From: Sphingomonas sp.
GTDB taxonomy: Bacteria; Pseudomonadota; Alphaproteobacteria; Sphingomonadales; Sphingomonadaceae
Assembly (NCBI GenBank): GCA_013817375.1
Contig: JACDCV010000003.1
Location: forward strand, 1 to 44,428
Direction: 5' to 3'
Length of the DNA: 44,428 nt
Below, piece after piece: positions 27,996 to 39,001 of the stretch. Positions within the stretch are counted from its first letter, which is position 1; the number at the start of each line of letters is the position of its first letter. The notes under the pieces are model-generated. The model was given only the letters and a program-made list of their open reading frames with translations, was not told the origin of the DNA and searched no databases. The translations under genes and the position numbers were made by a program.

Positions 27996-29154
27996 AGAAA
28001 CGGTCCGGAAGCTCGACCGGGCCGATCAGTTCCTCATGCTGCGCCACCGCAAAGCGATCGGTCATTCCGGCAATGAAATCGCCGATCCGGCGGACCTGCT
28101 CGACACCGCCTTCCCCGCTTTGCCAGTAAGGCGGAAGCAGTGACGGGTTCGATCGATAGGCATCGGCAAGGCCGGCGACCACCCGCTGCGCCTCGACCCG
28201 GACGGGGATCAGCTCCGGCGCATTATAGAGCCGCCGATACAAAAAGCGCTTCAGCGCCTTCTCCTCGCCCGCAAGCCTTTCCGAGAAGCCCGCAAGCGGC
28301 CGTCCCGCCGAGCGCACCTCGTTGATCGTGTCGACATTGCTTTCGCTCACCCGCCGTTCAACCTCGGCGATGACGTCCCCGACCATGGTCCCGATCATGT
28401 CGCGGACCAGCGCCCGCTGCATCTTGTCGCGGGGGATCTCGCCTGAACGCTCGACGATGTGGCGCCAGTGGCGCTCGACGAGCGGCACATCCAGAAGCGC
28501 GTCCAGGTCCAGAACGCCGGCCCTCAGCCCGTCGTCGATATCGTGATTGTCGTAAGCAATGTCGTCGGCGATCGCCGCGACCTGCGCCTCGAGCGACGGC
28601 CAGCTGTCGAGCTCCAGATCGAACTGCTCAGTGGCCTCGGCAAGCGCCCAGCCGGCCGCTTCTACCGGACCATTATGCTTGGCCAGCCCCTCGAGCGCTT
28701 CCCAGCTCAGGTTGAGCCCGTCGAACCCGACGTAAGGCGTTTCCAGCGCCGTCACGATCCGGATCGTGTGGCCGTTGTGGTCGAAGCCGCCGGCACCAGC
28801 CATTGCTTCTTCGAGCGAATCCTCGCCGGCGTGACCGAACGGCGGATGTCCCAGATCGTGGGCGAGGCACAGCATCTCGGTCAGGTCCTCGTTCAGTCCG
28901 AGCGCTCGCGCGATGGTCCGGCCGATCTGGGCAACTTCGAGGCTGTGAGTCAGCCGCACGCGATAATGATCGCCGTCGGGAGCGACGAATACCTGGGTCT
29001 TGTGGCGCAGACGCCGGAAGGCGACCGAATGGATGATACGGTCGCGGTCGCGCTGGTAGATGTCGCGGGGTCCGCGGGGGCCGCTGTCGCTTTCCCGATG
29101 GGCCCTCCCGCGCGACTGTGATGGCTGCGCGGCGAGGCTGGCGACGAGAGTCAC
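27994..29154 (-). CDS. dgt: Deoxyguanosinetriphosphate triphosphohydrolase-like protein
   Basis: HSVAFRRLRHKTQVFVAPDGDHYRVRLTHSLEVAQIGRTIAR; CLAHDLGHPPFGHAGEDSL; ADDIAYDNHDIDDG. Confidence 0.93.
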   Translation of the reverse strand: MTLVASLAAQPSQSRGRAHRESDSGPRGPRDIYQRDRDRIIHSVAFRRLRHKTQVFVAPDGDHYRVRLTHSLEVAQIGRTIARALGLNEDLTEMLCLAHDLGHPPFGHAGEDSLEEAMAGAGGFDHNGHTIRIVTALETPYVGFDGLNLSWEALEGLAKHNGPVEAAGWALAEATEQFDLELDSWPSLEAQVAAIADDIAYDNHDIDDGLRAGVLDLDALLDVPLVERHWRHIVERSGEIPRDKMQRALVRDMIGTMVGDVIAEVERRVSESNVDTINEVRSAGRPLAGFSERLAGEEKALKRFLYRRLYNAPELIPVRVEAQRVVAGLADAYRSNPSLLPPYWQSGEGGVEQVRRIGDFIAGMTDRFAVAQHEELIGPVELPDRF

Positions 29155-30437
29155 TGCGTGGCGATTTGCCGGACTTGCTGCCCTGGCTGGCTGACCCAGC
29201 GAAAGGAATCGATTCTGACCGTTTCGAGCGCGTCACCGAACAGGCGGGCGTCCTGTTCCGAGTGGAATGGTCCGATCAGCAACCGCTTGCGCTCCCCGCT
29301 TTCAGCAACGAAGCCGATGATCCCCTCGAACATAGAAGGCTTCTTGGAGCGAATACGATCGAACTGCCCCGGAAGCTCGCCTTCATCGCTTCCGCTTGCA
29401 AGCTGGAGCCATATCTTCTTGCCGCCCGGCGAGGATTCCACCCGCTGGGTCTCGATCAGCTTGTTGCTGGGCGATGCGGCCTTTTCAATCTTGGTGCGGG
29501 GTATCGAAGCGAGCTGGATCCGTGGCGGCTGCGCAACCGCCTGCGGCGCCGGGGCGCGTGAGGCGTAGCGGTCTAGCGACGTCTGCTCCGCGTCTGGCTT
29601 GCCGGATGACAATAGCTGATCGACCGAAGCGAGACGGTCACCGCCCCGCGGCTGCTGGACCAAGGGCGTGGCCGAGGCCATTGCAAAGCCGCTGTCGGGG
29701 AAGATGCCAAGATGCACCGCTGCCGCCTTCTGCGGTGAGCTCAATGCCGGCAGAACCCGAAAGAAGGGCCCCATCGCGGCGGCCGAGCCTGGCATCCGCG
29801 CATTCAGAGTCTGTTTTGCAGCCTCCGTATCGCCGCCGAGCGCAAGCACCAGGGCGCGGCAGCGGGCTGCTCCTGAATCGCCGCGCGCCATCAGCGGAGC
29901 GAGGGTCGTCAGGGCAAGGTCCTTCTTGCCGGTAATTGCGAGGCTTAGCGCCAGCCTTCGGCGCGCCTCGTCGCGATCGGGGCCGGCAAGCGCTGCGCGA
30001 TAATCGGACTGCGCGGCGACATGGTTGCCCAGCAAGTCGAAGGCGAGGCCGCGGTCGGCGCCGAGGCTGACGGCGCTTGCGCCGAGCCGCTGCGCCTGGG
30101 CAAAATAATTGAGCGCCGCATTGGGATCACCGCTCATCACCAGCGCGGCGGCCATTCCAGCCTTTGGAAGCGGACTTGCCGGATGGACCTCTTCAGCGCG
30201 GCCGAAGAAGCCGGCCGCGGACTGCTCGTCGGCAAGCTGAAGAGCGGCCTTGCCGGCACCGACCAGAGCGGCGAAGTCTTTCGGGCTGTCGGCGAGGATC
30301 CGGACGTTGCGTGCAAGCGAGTCCGAAGAACTTTCGGCATAGACCGGGATCGCCTGCGCCTGCACAGCCGACGGCACCGCCGGGAATGCTATTCCCGCGC
30401 CAATCACCATCAGTGCGACGCCGCGCACGCGTGACAT
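29151..30437 (-). CDS. Exported TPR/SPOR-domain protein
   Basis: Signal peptide MSRVRGVALMVIGAGIAFPAVPSAVQA; C-terminal KKIWLQLASGSDEGELPGQFDRIRSKKP...KRLLIGPFHSEQDARLFGDAL; ATGA overlap with dgt. Confidence 0.75.
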   Translation of the reverse strand: MSRVRGVALMVIGAGIAFPAVPSAVQAQAIPVYAESSSDSLARNVRILADSPKDFAALVGAGKAALQLADEQSAAGFFGRAEEVHPASPLPKAGMAAALVMSGDPNAALNYFAQAQRLGASAVSLGADRGLAFDLLGNHVAAQSDYRAALAGPDRDEARRRLALSLAITGKKDLALTTLAPLMARGDSGAARCRALVLALGGDTEAAKQTLNARMPGSAAAMGPFFRVLPALSSPQKAAAVHLGIFPDSGFAMASATPLVQQPRGGDRLASVDQLLSSGKPDAEQTSLDRYASRAPAPQAVAQPPRIQLASIPRTKIEKAASPSNKLIETQRVESSPGGKKIWLQLASGSDEGELPGQFDRIRSKKPSMFEGIIGFVAESGERKRLLIGPFHSEQDARLFGDALETVRIDSFRWVSQPGQQVRQIATQ

Positions 30438-30585
30438 TGGATTCCCCACCACCATTGATCTCACCCGTGGAGCAGAGAATCTTGCCCGAACCTTTCTGCA
30501 TAGCCCTTTAACGACGAACCGTTGCTGCGGGGGGATGAAGTGGCCAGGAGTTGCATCTTTTCTGCGCAAATTTAACATGGCGGGT

Positions 30586-31928
30586 ATGAAGGTCAGAGCG
30601 CTCCTCCTTGCGGTCGCGGCGTCGGCCTCCACTGCTTCGCTCGCGCAGGGCTTCGACCCCGCCCCCTGGCTCGCCGATCTGGAGCAGGCGCGGCAGGCGT
30701 TTTACAGCAGATATGCGAACCTGGAGTGGCTCGAGCAGGAACGCGAGGTGAAGGTCGACGCGCTGTTCGACGACCTTGCGCAACGGCTTCGAATGGCGCC
30801 CGACGAGCAAGCGGCCAGAGCTGTGTTCGAACGGCTGGAGCGCCGCGTCGGCGACGGTCACGTTCGCATCGAATGGCCCATGCCGGCTCGACCCGCGGCT
30901 GCCGCCGCCGCGGCTTCGCCACAGCCGGACCTGTGCGCCAGCATTGGCTATGACGCCCGCCAGAATGGGCCAGGCACGGCCGACAGGCTCGCTGGTTACC
31001 AGCCGCTGCAGCCAGCGGATGGCAATGCTTTTGCCGCCGGCACATTCGCATCCGCCGGGGTCCCGGTCGGAGCCGTCCGGATCGGCGTGTTCCAGCCGCA
31101 AGGATATCCGGAGCTTTGCCGAAGCGCTGTTCAGGCACTTGCGATTCCTGTTGGCAAGCCGTGCGACGACGAGTGTCAGAACCGAATTGTTACCTGGGCC
31201 TATCGGCGAATGGGTGAGATGCTCGAGCAACGGTTGCGCCAGCTCAAAGCTGCGGGGACGAAGTCCTGCTCATCGATATCAGCCGGAATGGCGGGGGCTC
31301 CGAGTGGACGGAAGCGGCAGCCCGGATGCTAACGGCGCGGCAGCTCGTGTCGGCGCGCATGGGTTTTGTTCGGGGCGAACATTGGGTGAAGCAATGGCGC
31401 GGCCTCGCAGCCAATTTGCGCGGACATGCCGCCAAGGCCTCGCCCGATGACCGGCAACGGCTGCTCGGCTGGGCGGCCGACGCGGACTCGGCCGGGCGGG
31501 TAGCGCAAACCCCGTGCCCGCCTGCCAGCCCATCGTGCAGCAATGTCGCGATGGCCGGCTTCTCGACCGGCCTCGTCGGCACCGCTCCGGCAGGGAGCTT
31601 CGCCGGCAAGGATTGGGGCGTGTACGTCTTCAATCCGGCGCAGCATTATTATTCCGACGGCGTCTGGTCGGGGCCAGTGATCGTTCTCACCGACGAGGAA
31701 ACCTGGTCGGCGGCTGAGCAGTTCGCGGCACTTCTGCAGGACAATCGCGTGGCGGTGGTTTTGGGCGCCCGGACCGGCGGCGCTGGATGCGGCTACACGT
31801 GGGGCGGCCATCCGACGACCCTGAAGAACAGCGGCGCGGTGCTTCGGCTTCCGGACTGCGTTCGCTTCCGTGCCGATGGCTCCAACGAGGTGCGCGGAGT
31901 CATGCCCGACGGGAGCGAGAGCCACTGA
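30586..31928 (+). pseudogene. S41-family (C-terminal-processing-like) peptidase interrupted by one frameshift
   Basis: Signal peptide in frame of 30535-31332; S41 motif LLIDISRNGGGSEWTEAAARML and LTDEETWSAAEQFAALLQDNRVAVVLGARTGG in the next frame; shift near GCGGGGAC at 31252-31259. Confidence 0.75.
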
Positions 31929-32017
31929 CGGTGCTGGCCTGCGAGCGCGGCTTACCGCCGAGCGCTTGCCCGCGGCGATCGCTCAGGCGCGGGCGCTGAA
32001 CGCAGGTAAATAAAGCA

Positions 32018-32044
32018 GGGGCCGCTTCCCGGCGGCCCGCTTTT
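32018..32044 (+). terminator. Terminator between S41 gene and ftsZ (possibly bidirectional)
   Basis: GGGCCGC-TTCCCG-GCGGCCC-GC-TTTT. Confidence 0.65.
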
Positions 32045-33455
32045 ACTGGTTGTTCTGCCGGTTGAGGAACCGCGGAATGTCGATCGGCTCGCTGGCGAAA
32101 CCGGGCGACGGCTGATCGGTGTCGAGCTGCGCCTTGGGAGCGCCACGGGCAATGTTCGACATCCGCTCGAACAGGGTGCCGCCGCTCGCCGAAGCGCCTT
32201 TCGGCTGCTCCGCCGGCTGTTGCTCGATGTCTTCGAACGCGCTGACGTCGCCCTCGTCGTCCGATGGCGGAGCGATGGGTGCCGAACCGACCGGGCTGGT
32301 CAGGATATCGTCGGAATCGAGCACAAGCTCGTCACCGGTTTCCTCGACATTCTCGTTCGACAGCTCCAGCGTGTCGTCGTCATCCTCGGCAGGATCGTTC
32401 AGCGCTAACGGTGCTGGTGCAGCTGCGACGGGTGCGGCGTTGCGAGTCGGGAAGGTGAACACCTTCGCCGGCTGCGCCTGGCCTCCTGCCTCCGCTTCGA
32501 TTCCGGTCGCGACCACGGAGACCCGGATCTTGCCCTCGAGATCATTGTTGAACGCCGATCCCCAGATGATGTTGGCGTCGGGATCGACCAGTTCCTTGAT
32601 GTGGCTGGCGGCCTCGTCGACCTCCATCAGGCGCATGTCCTCGCCGCCCGTGATGGAAATGATCACGCCCTTGGCGCCTTTCATGGACACGCCGTCGAGA
32701 AGCGGGTTGGAGATCGCCTTTTCGGCGGCCTCGATCGCGCGATTGTCGCCTTCGGCTTCGCCGGTGCCCATCATCGCCTTGCCCATCTCGCCCATCACCG
32801 AGCGGACGTCGGCGAAGTCGAGGTTGATGAGGCCAGGCATGACCATCAAATCGGTGATCCCGCGGACACCCTGCTGGAGCACCTCGTCGGCCATCTCGAA
32901 CGCCTCCTTGAAGGTCGTCTCCGAATTGGCGAGGCGGAACAGATTCTGGTTGGGAATGACGATGAGGGTATCGACGTGCTGCTGAAGCTCCTCGATACCC
33001 GAATCCGCCGATCGGCCGCGCCGAGCGCCCTCGAACGCAAACGGCTTGGTGACGACGCCAACGGTCAGGATACCCTTGTCGCGGGCCGCCTTGGCGATCA
33101 CCGGAGCAGCACCGGTGCCGGTGCCGCCGCCCATTCCGGCGGCGATGAAGCACATGTGCGCGCCTTCGAGCGCCTGCTCGATTTCCTCGATCGTTTCCTC
33201 GGCGGCGGCGCGCCCGATTTCCGGCCGCGAACCGGCGCCGAGACCTTGAGTGATCTTGAGGCCAAGCTGGATCCGGCGATCCGCCGATGAGGTGTTCAGG
33301 GCCTGGGCATCGGTATTGGCGACGATGAAGTCGACACCCTGCACATCGGCGCCGATCATGTTCGCAACTGCGTTGCCGCCGGCGCCGCCGACGCCGATGA
33401 CGCTGATTCTCGGGCGAAGTTCGTCAACTTCCGGTCGAATGAAATCGATGCTCAT
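32043..33455 (-). CDS. ftsZ: Cell division protein FtsZ
   Basis: [34 protein letters not shown]-terminal [13 protein letters not shown]. Confidence 0.98.
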   Translation of the reverse strand: MSIDFIRPEVDELRPRISVIGVGGAGGNAVANMIGADVQGVDFIVANTDAQALNTSSADRRIQLGLKITQGLGAGSRPEIGRAAAEETIEEIEQALEGAHMCFIAAGMGGGTGTGAAPVIAKAARDKGILTVGVVTKPFAFEGARRGRSADSGIEELQQHVDTLIVIPNQNLFRLANSETTFKEAFEMADEVLQQGVRGITDLMVMPGLINLDFADVRSVMGEMGKAMMGTGEAEGDNRAIEAAEKAISNPLLDGVSMKGAKGVIISITGGEDMRLMEVDEAASHIKELVDPDANIIWGSAFNNDLEGKIRVSVVATGIEAEAGGQAQPAKVFTFPTRNAAPVAAAPAPLALNDPAEDDDDTLELSNENVEETGDELVLDSDDILTSPVGSAPIAPPSDDEGDVSAFEDIEQQPAEQPKGASASGGTLFERMSNIARGAPKAQLDTDQPSPGFASEPIDIPRFLNRQNNQ

Positions 33456-33579
33456 GGTCCCACCCCCGACGATGCAACGCTTTGATGCGTCTGTGTGAAT
33501 CTTTGAATCATCGCGAGTCGCAAGCCAAGCGAAAACGTCACTCGGGGGTCAAAAAAGTGGGGAAAGCGACTCATTGGGC

Positions 33580-34833
33580 TCAATAACCCTGGCGGAGGGC
33601 GTTGATCAGGCGCCCGACAACCCCCTTCGCCTGCCTCCCCTGAACGGCCGTGCCGATGGCGATGTCGCGAATGTCGCCGCTTCCAGAGCCGGCGAGGCGC
33701 GCAAGCCCGACCAGTGTTGAGAAGGCTGGCCCGCTGTGCGCCTCGGGCAATCCGGCAAGCGTCCTGGGCCGTCCAACGCGAACGGTTCGGCCGAGCACCC
33801 CCTGCATATAATCGGCGATGTTCTTCAGTTCAGCGCCGCCACCGGTAAGAACAACCGGACGGCCTATGGGGCCGCCGAAACCAAGGTCTTTCAGAGCGGT
33901 ATCGATCTGGCCGGTCAGCTCCTCCACCCGGTGGCGGATCACCATCATCAATTGCGCCCGGGTGATCCGAACCGGCTCGGCACCGTCGTCGGCGCCGTGG
34001 TTGGCGTCGATCAGCTCGTGATTGTCGCGCGGGGACGTCATTGCCGAGCCGTAGAAGCATTTCAGCCGCTCGGCGTCGCGGCGGTTCACTCCGAAAGTCG
34101 CGGCAATGTCGTCGCTGATGTCCTTGGCGCCAAGCGGGATCGAACGAAGTCCAACCAATATTCCGCCATAGTGAAGCGAAACGTTGGTCACTCCGGCGCC
34201 GAGCTCGACCAAAGCCACTCCAAGCTCCCGCTCCTCATCGGTCAGGCAGGCGAGCGCGGCAGCGATCGGAGATGCGACGATCGCCCTTACCCCGAGATGC
34301 GCGGCGCGGATGATATAATCGAGGTTTCGAAGCGGCGGAGCGTCGGCGGCGATGACGTGGATGTCGACTCCGAGCCGGTCGGCGTGGAGCCCGACCGGCT
34401 GCTGGACCTCATGCGCCCCGTCGATCGTGTACAGCGCCGGGTGGGCGTGGAGGACGACCTTGCCGCCGCGGTCGATCGCCTGCCGCCCCTGGCTGAGCAG
34501 CGCCTCGATATCGGACGGTTCGACCTGGTGGCCGCCAAGCTCGACGTCGACATTGGCGACTTCGCTGGTCAGGCCACCGGCGCCATAGCTCGCCCACACG
34601 TCATCGATGGTCACTCCCGACATTCGCTCGGCGAGCTCGACCGCCTCGCGAACGGCGAACTCGCTGGCCTCGATATCGGTGATGTAGCCGCGCTTGACGC
34701 CACGGCTCTCGCGCTGGCCGGTGCCGAGCACGCGCAGCCGGTCGTCGCCGTCGGTAGTAGCAATCAGCGCGCTCACCTTGGACGAGCCGATGTCGAGCGC
34801 TGCAATCAGCGGCTGCTCGGTCGCCTGTGCCAA
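33580..34833 (-). CDS. ftsA: Cell division protein FtsA
   Basis: ALDIGSSKVSALIA; VELGAGVTNVSLHYGG; VVLTGGGAELKNI. Confidence 0.96.
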   Translation of the reverse strand: MAQATEQPLIAALDIGSSKVSALIATTDGDDRLRVLGTGQRESRGVKRGYITDIEASEFAVREAVELAERMSGVTIDDVWASYGAGGLTSEVANVDVELGGHQVEPSDIEALLSQGRQAIDRGGKVVLHAHPALYTIDGAHEVQQPVGLHADRLGVDIHVIAADAPPLRNLDYIIRAAHLGVRAIVASPIAAALACLTDEERELGVALVELGAGVTNVSLHYGGILVGLRSIPLGAKDISDDIAATFGVNRRDAERLKCFYGSAMTSPRDNHELIDANHGADDGAEPVRITRAQLMMVIRHRVEELTGQIDTALKDLGFGGPIGRPVVLTGGGAELKNIADYMQGVLGRTVRVGRPRTLAGLPEAHSGPAFSTLVGLARLAGSGSGDIRDIAIGTAVQGRQAKGVVGRLINALRQGY

Positions 34834-34836
34834 GGA

Positions 34837-35709
34837 TCAGCCCCCGGTTGCTGGCGCGGCGAGGGCCTCGCCCGGAGCGCGCGGAAGCCGGACAATCATC
34901 TTGCCCGGAAGCCTGAGATCGAAGCGCAACAGCCCCCGCCCGAGGAGGCCGGTCGCCTTGTCGAGCTCGGCGAACTTGGAGAGCGCGACCTTCGCCGCCT
35001 GCTGGCCCTCCGGCAGTGCGATCGTCTCGCCGGTCTGGAGCGCAAGGTCCCAGCGCCGGTCGCCGACCCAGCTTGCGGACACCAGCTGCGGCTTGATCGT
35101 CGGCGCGGCAGCGAGGAGGGAATCCAGCTCGCGCCCGTGGAGGTTCGCACCCGGCCCTGTCAGCAGCGGCAGGTCCGGCATCTGAGTGACCGACACGCGG
35201 TCGATGACCACCCCGTCGGCATCGATCAGCGCCAGCCGGCCCCGGTCCTGCCACAGTGCCGAGGGCTTGCGCTCGACAATGTCGATCGACAGCGTGTCGG
35301 GAAGCCGCCGCGAAACGCGCGCGTCCTTGACCCAGCCGAAGCGAAGAAGCTGCTGGCGCATGTCTTCGACATCGACCAGCGGCATTGCCATAGACTGCTG
35401 CTGGAGCGCGATCTCGTAGACGGGCGCGCTATCCATGTTCTTGAGGCCAACGACGTCGATACGCTTCACCGCAAAGCCGGCGCGGCCGATCGCCTCGCCC
35501 GCCGCGTGCCTCGCCATCGCCGGTACTTCGAGGGCGACAAGGACCACTGCCGCGATCAGTGTGAGGAACAAACCGAAGGCAATCGCTGCGACACGGTTCA
35601 CCGGCGACTGCGCGGCCGTTTTGCGAGCGCCCTTCCTCCCCGCAGGCGCTCGCCGCGACTGCTTTCGCGCCGCCGGAGAATTTGTTCGCCTGACTCGTGC
35701 CGCGCTCAC
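34837..35709 (-). CDS. ftsQ: Cell division protein FtsQ
   Basis: TM plus POTRA (IDVVGLKNMDSAPVYEIAL); position between ddlB and ftsA; GTG start overlapping ddlB stop. Confidence 0.9.
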   Translation of the reverse strand: MSAARVRRTNSPAARKQSRRAPAGRKGARKTAAQSPVNRVAAIAFGLFLTLIAAVVLVALEVPAMARHAAGEAIGRAGFAVKRIDVVGLKNMDSAPVYEIALQQQSMAMPLVDVEDMRQQLLRFGWVKDARVSRRLPDTLSIDIVERKPSALWQDRGRLALIDADGVVIDRVSVTQMPDLPLLTGPGANLHGRELDSLLAAAPTIKPQLVSASWVGDRRWDLALQTGETIALPEGQQAAKVALSKFAELDKATGLLGRGLLRFDLRLPGKMIVRLPRAPGEALAAPATGG

Positions 35710-36632
35710 CCAAGCGCCTCCTCGATCAGGGTTTCCACCAATTGGGGATAGCTGATCCCCCGCTGCTTTGCCTGCTCGGGAACCAGACTGAGCGGAGTCA
35801 TTCCAGGCTGAGTGTTGACCTCGAGAAGGTAGAGGCCCGCTTCGCCGCGTTCGTCGTCCCAGCGGAAATCCGCTCGCGACGCGCCCTTGCAGCCAAGCAG
35901 ACGGTGCGCTCGTATCGCCATGTCCATCATTGCCCGGGCGATTTCGTCCGGCACTTCGGCCGGGCACACATGCTCGGTCAGGCCATCGGTATATTTGGCG
36001 TCATAATCGTAGAAACCGGCGACTGGCTTGAGCTCGGTGACGCACAAGGGCTCGTCGCCAAGAACCGCGACGGTGAGTTCCCGGCCTCTGATGAAAGGCT
36101 CGGCGAGAAGCCGCTTGAAATGGTGCCACGGACCTTCGACGTCGCGGCCGATCGGGCAGCCGTAATTGCCTTCCGCAGTGACGATGGCGACTCCGACCGA
36201 CGAGCCTTCGTTGACCGGCTTGAGCACATAGGGGCGAGCCATCGGGTCGCTCTCGAACAGACTCTCGCTTTCGACCATCTCGCCTTCGGGCATTCGGATG
36301 CCGTGCGGCACCAGCACCATCTTGGTCAGCTCCTTGTCGATGGCGATGACCGACGTTTCCAGCCCGCTATGCGTATATTTCAGACCCATCAGGTCCATCA
36401 TGCCCTGGACGCTGCCGTCTTCTCCGGGCGTCCCGTGAAGCGCGTTGAACACCACATCGGGCTTCAGCTCGGCAAGCCGCTGGGCGACGTCGCGGCCCAT
36501 GTCGAGCTCGGTCACCCGGCTCCAGCCATTGTCGCGAAGCGCCTGCGCCACTCCGCGGCCGCTCATCAGCGACACTTCGCGCTCGGCGGACAGGCCGCCC
36601 AGAAGCACGACGACATGAAGGTCCCGGTTCAA
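35706..36632 (-). CDS. ddlB: D-alanine--D-alanine ligase
   Basis: VVVLLGGLSAEREVSLMSGRGVAQAL; FNALHGTPGEDGSVQGMMDLM; EVNTQPGMTPLSLVPEQAKQRGISY; TTG start overlapping murB stop. Confidence 0.95.
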   Translation of the reverse strand: MNRDLHVVVLLGGLSAEREVSLMSGRGVAQALRDNGWSRVTELDMGRDVAQRLAELKPDVVFNALHGTPGEDGSVQGMMDLMGLKYTHSGLETSVIAIDKELTKMVLVPHGIRMPEGEMVESESLFESDPMARPYVLKPVNEGSSVGVAIVTAEGNYGCPIGRDVEGPWHHFKRLLAEPFIRGRELTVAVLGDEPLCVTELKPVAGFYDYDAKYTDGLTEHVCPAEVPDEIARAMMDMAIRAHRLLGCKGASRADFRWDDERGEAGLYLLEVNTQPGMTPLSLVPEQAKQRGISYPQLVETLIEEALG

Positions 36633-37528
36633 TCGAAATCCCCGATTCGCTGAATTTCCCACTCGAGTTGGATGTTGGTCCTTTCGACCACCCTCCGGCG
36701 CACTTCCTCGCCCAGCTCCTCGATTTGGGCACTTGTGGCGTTGCCTAGGTTGAGCAGGAAATTGCAATGCTTTTCCGAAACTTGAGCATCGCCGTGAGTA
36801 AGGCCGCGGCAGCCTGCGGCATCGATCAGCGCCCAGGCCTTGTGGCCAGTCGGGTTCTTGAAGGTCGAGCCGCCGGTGCGCGTGCGCAAAGGCTGCGATT
36901 CCTCGCGGCTGGAGGCGATACGGTCCATCTCTTCCTGGATCGCGTCCGGCTCTCCAGGCGCTCCCCGGAAGGTCGCCGACAGCACCACCGCTTGTGGCGG
37001 CAGGTCGCTGTGGCGGTAGGAATAACCAAGTTCCTCGACGGACAATGTCCGGCATTCGCCCGAGCGAAGAACGATGTCGCACTCGACCAGGATCTCGCAT
37101 GTCTCGCGGCCGTAGGCACCGCCGTTCATTCGAACGAAGCCGCCGACGGTGCCAGGGATGGAGCGGAGGAATTCAAGGCCGCGGATGCCGGCGTCGCGGG
37201 CGCTCGACGAGACCAGGATCCCGCTGGCGCCGCCGCCGCAGCGCAAGGTCACCGGGTCCAGCTGCTCGACCTTGGCGAAGGGCTTGCCGAGCCGCACCAC
37301 CACGCCGGGCACGCCGCCATCGCGGACGATCATGTTCGAACCCAGGCCAAGCGCCATCACCGGAACGTCGGGTTCCAGCTCTTTGAGGAAAGCGCACAGG
37401 TCACCGGCATCCGCCGGCTCGAACAGCCATTGCGCATTGCCTCCGGACTTGAACCACACCAAAGGCGCAAGCGGAGCGTCGGCGGTCAGCTTGCCGCCAA
37501 CCGCGGGCATGGTCGCGACCTCGCTCAC
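36629..37528 (-). CDS. murB: UDP-N-acetylmuramate dehydrogenase
   Basis: [46 protein letters not shown]-like C-terminus; GTG start overlapping murC stop (alternative ATG 37510). Confidence 0.95.
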   Translation of the reverse strand: MSEVATMPAVGGKLTADAPLAPLVWFKSGGNAQWLFEPADAGDLCAFLKELEPDVPVMALGLGSNMIVRDGGVPGVVVRLGKPFAKVEQLDPVTLRCGGGASGILVSSSARDAGIRGLEFLRSIPGTVGGFVRMNGGAYGRETCEILVECDIVLRSGECRTLSVEELGYSYRHSDLPPQAVVLSATFRGAPGEPDAIQEEMDRIASSREESQPLRTRTGGSTFKNPTGHKAWALIDAAGCRGLTHGDAQVSEKHCNFLLNLGNATSAQIEELGEEVRRRVVERTNIQLEWEIQRIGDFD

Positions 37529-38970
37529 TTGTTTGCCCTCGCCGCGCAGATACCGTCGGCGATTGCCGCCGCCCACTTGGTGATGTCGCCAGCGCCCATG
37601 CAGACAATGATGTCGCCGTCAGCGGCGAGATCGCGAAGTGCGTGGCACAATTCGTCGAGGCTGGAGACGCCCTTCACCATTCGGTGCCCCCGCGCCCGAA
37701 GCCCGTCGATCAGCGCATCGGAATCCACACCCTCGATCGGCTCCTCGCCGGCCGCATAGAGCGGAGTTACGAACACCACGTCAGCATCGTTGAAGGCGCT
37801 CTGGAAATCCTCCATCAGCGACTGCAGGCGCGTGTAGCGGTGCGGCTGCATCACCGCGATGACGCGGCCCCCGCCGGCGCCATCGGAAGCGGAGGGTCTG
37901 GACGACAGCGCTTCCCTTGCCGCAGAAAGTACCGCCCGAATTTCGACAGGGTGGTGCGCATAATCGTCGATGATCGTCGCGCCGTCGGCCTCGCCGACGT
38001 TAGTGAAGCGCCGCTTCACGCCCTCGAACCGCTCGAAGCCGGTTACGATCTTTTCGTCGGGGATTCCGAGCTCTATTCCAACGGCGACTGCCGCAAGCGC
38101 ATTCTGGACATTGTGCCGGCCGGGGATCGGGATGTGAATTCCCTCGATCGTCCGCCGCTCGCCGTCGCGCTCGAAAATCACCGCGTCGAAGCGGCTTCCG
38201 ATCCCGTCGGGCTCGACGTTCTCGGCGCGAACGTCGGCAAGGGCGGAAAAGCCGTAAGTGACGATCCGCCGGTCCTGGATCCGGCTGAGGATGCTCTGGA
38301 CCTCGGGGTGATCCACGCACAGCACCGCAAGGCCATAGAAAGGGACGTTCTCGATAAACTCGCAATAGGCCTTCTTGACCTCGTCGAAGCCCCCGTAATG
38401 CTCGAGATGCTCGGGATCGATGTTGGTGACGATCGCGATCGTCCCGTCCAGCCTCAGGAAGCTGCCGTCGCTCTCGTCGGCCTCGACGACCATCCAGTCG
38501 CTCTTGCCGAGCCGGGCGTTGGACCCGTAGCGATTGATGATCCCGCCATTGATTACCGTCGGGTCGATCCCGCCGGCGTCGAGCATCGCCGCGATCATCG
38601 AGGTCGTGGTCGTCTTTCCGTGCGTTCCCGCGACCGCGATCGTCTTTTGCATGCGCATCAGCTCGGCGAGCATTTCAGCGCGTTTGACGATTGGAAGCCG
38701 CCGCTCGACCGCCGCTTCGACTTCCGGGTTACCGCGGCTGACGGCCGACGATGTCACGACGACCGTAGCATCGCCCAGATGATCCGCGCTGTGCCCGATG
38801 GTTACCGGAATGCCCGCCTTGCGAAGCTTTTCCACGACGTAGCTGTCGGCAAGGTCGGAGCCTTGCACGCTGTAGCCGAGCTGGTTCATCACCTCGGCAA
38901 TGCCGGACATGCCGATCCCGCCGATTCCGACGAAGTGGATCGTCCCGATGTCGGTTCCCAGCGCCTTCAT
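37525..38970 (-). CDS. murC: UDP-N-acetylmuramate--L-alanine ligase
   Basis: [48 protein letters not shown]; start at MKALGTDIG. Confidence 0.96.
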   Translation of the reverse strand: MKALGTDIGTIHFVGIGGIGMSGIAEVMNQLGYSVQGSDLADSYVVEKLRKAGIPVTIGHSADHLGDATVVVTSSAVSRGNPEVEAAVERRLPIVKRAEMLAELMRMQKTIAVAGTHGKTTTTSMIAAMLDAGGIDPTVINGGIINRYGSNARLGKSDWMVVEADESDGSFLRLDGTIAIVTNIDPEHLEHYGGFDEVKKAYCEFIENVPFYGLAVLCVDHPEVQSILSRIQDRRIVTYGFSALADVRAENVEPDGIGSRFDAVIFERDGERRTIEGIHIPIPGRHNVQNALAAVAVGIELGIPDEKIVTGFERFEGVKRRFTNVGEADGATIIDDYAHHPVEIRAVLSAAREALSSRPSASDGAGGGRVIAVMQPHRYTRLQSLMEDFQSAFNDADVVFVTPLYAAGEEPIEGVDSDALIDGLRARGHRMVKGVSSLDELCHALRDLAADGDIIVCMGAGDITKWAAAIADGICAARANK

Positions 38971-39001
38971 GTTTGAAGGGGTCCCATCGAAAGGCTCGCC
39001 T

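Noticed and set aside
33736-35751. 671-aa plus ORF over ftsA-ftsQ
   Set aside because: Antisense shadow ORF; minus-strand ftsA/ftsQ motifs are clear and the translation is low-complexity R/D/G-rich
37642-38976. 444-aa plus ORF over murC
   Set aside because: Antisense shadow of murC
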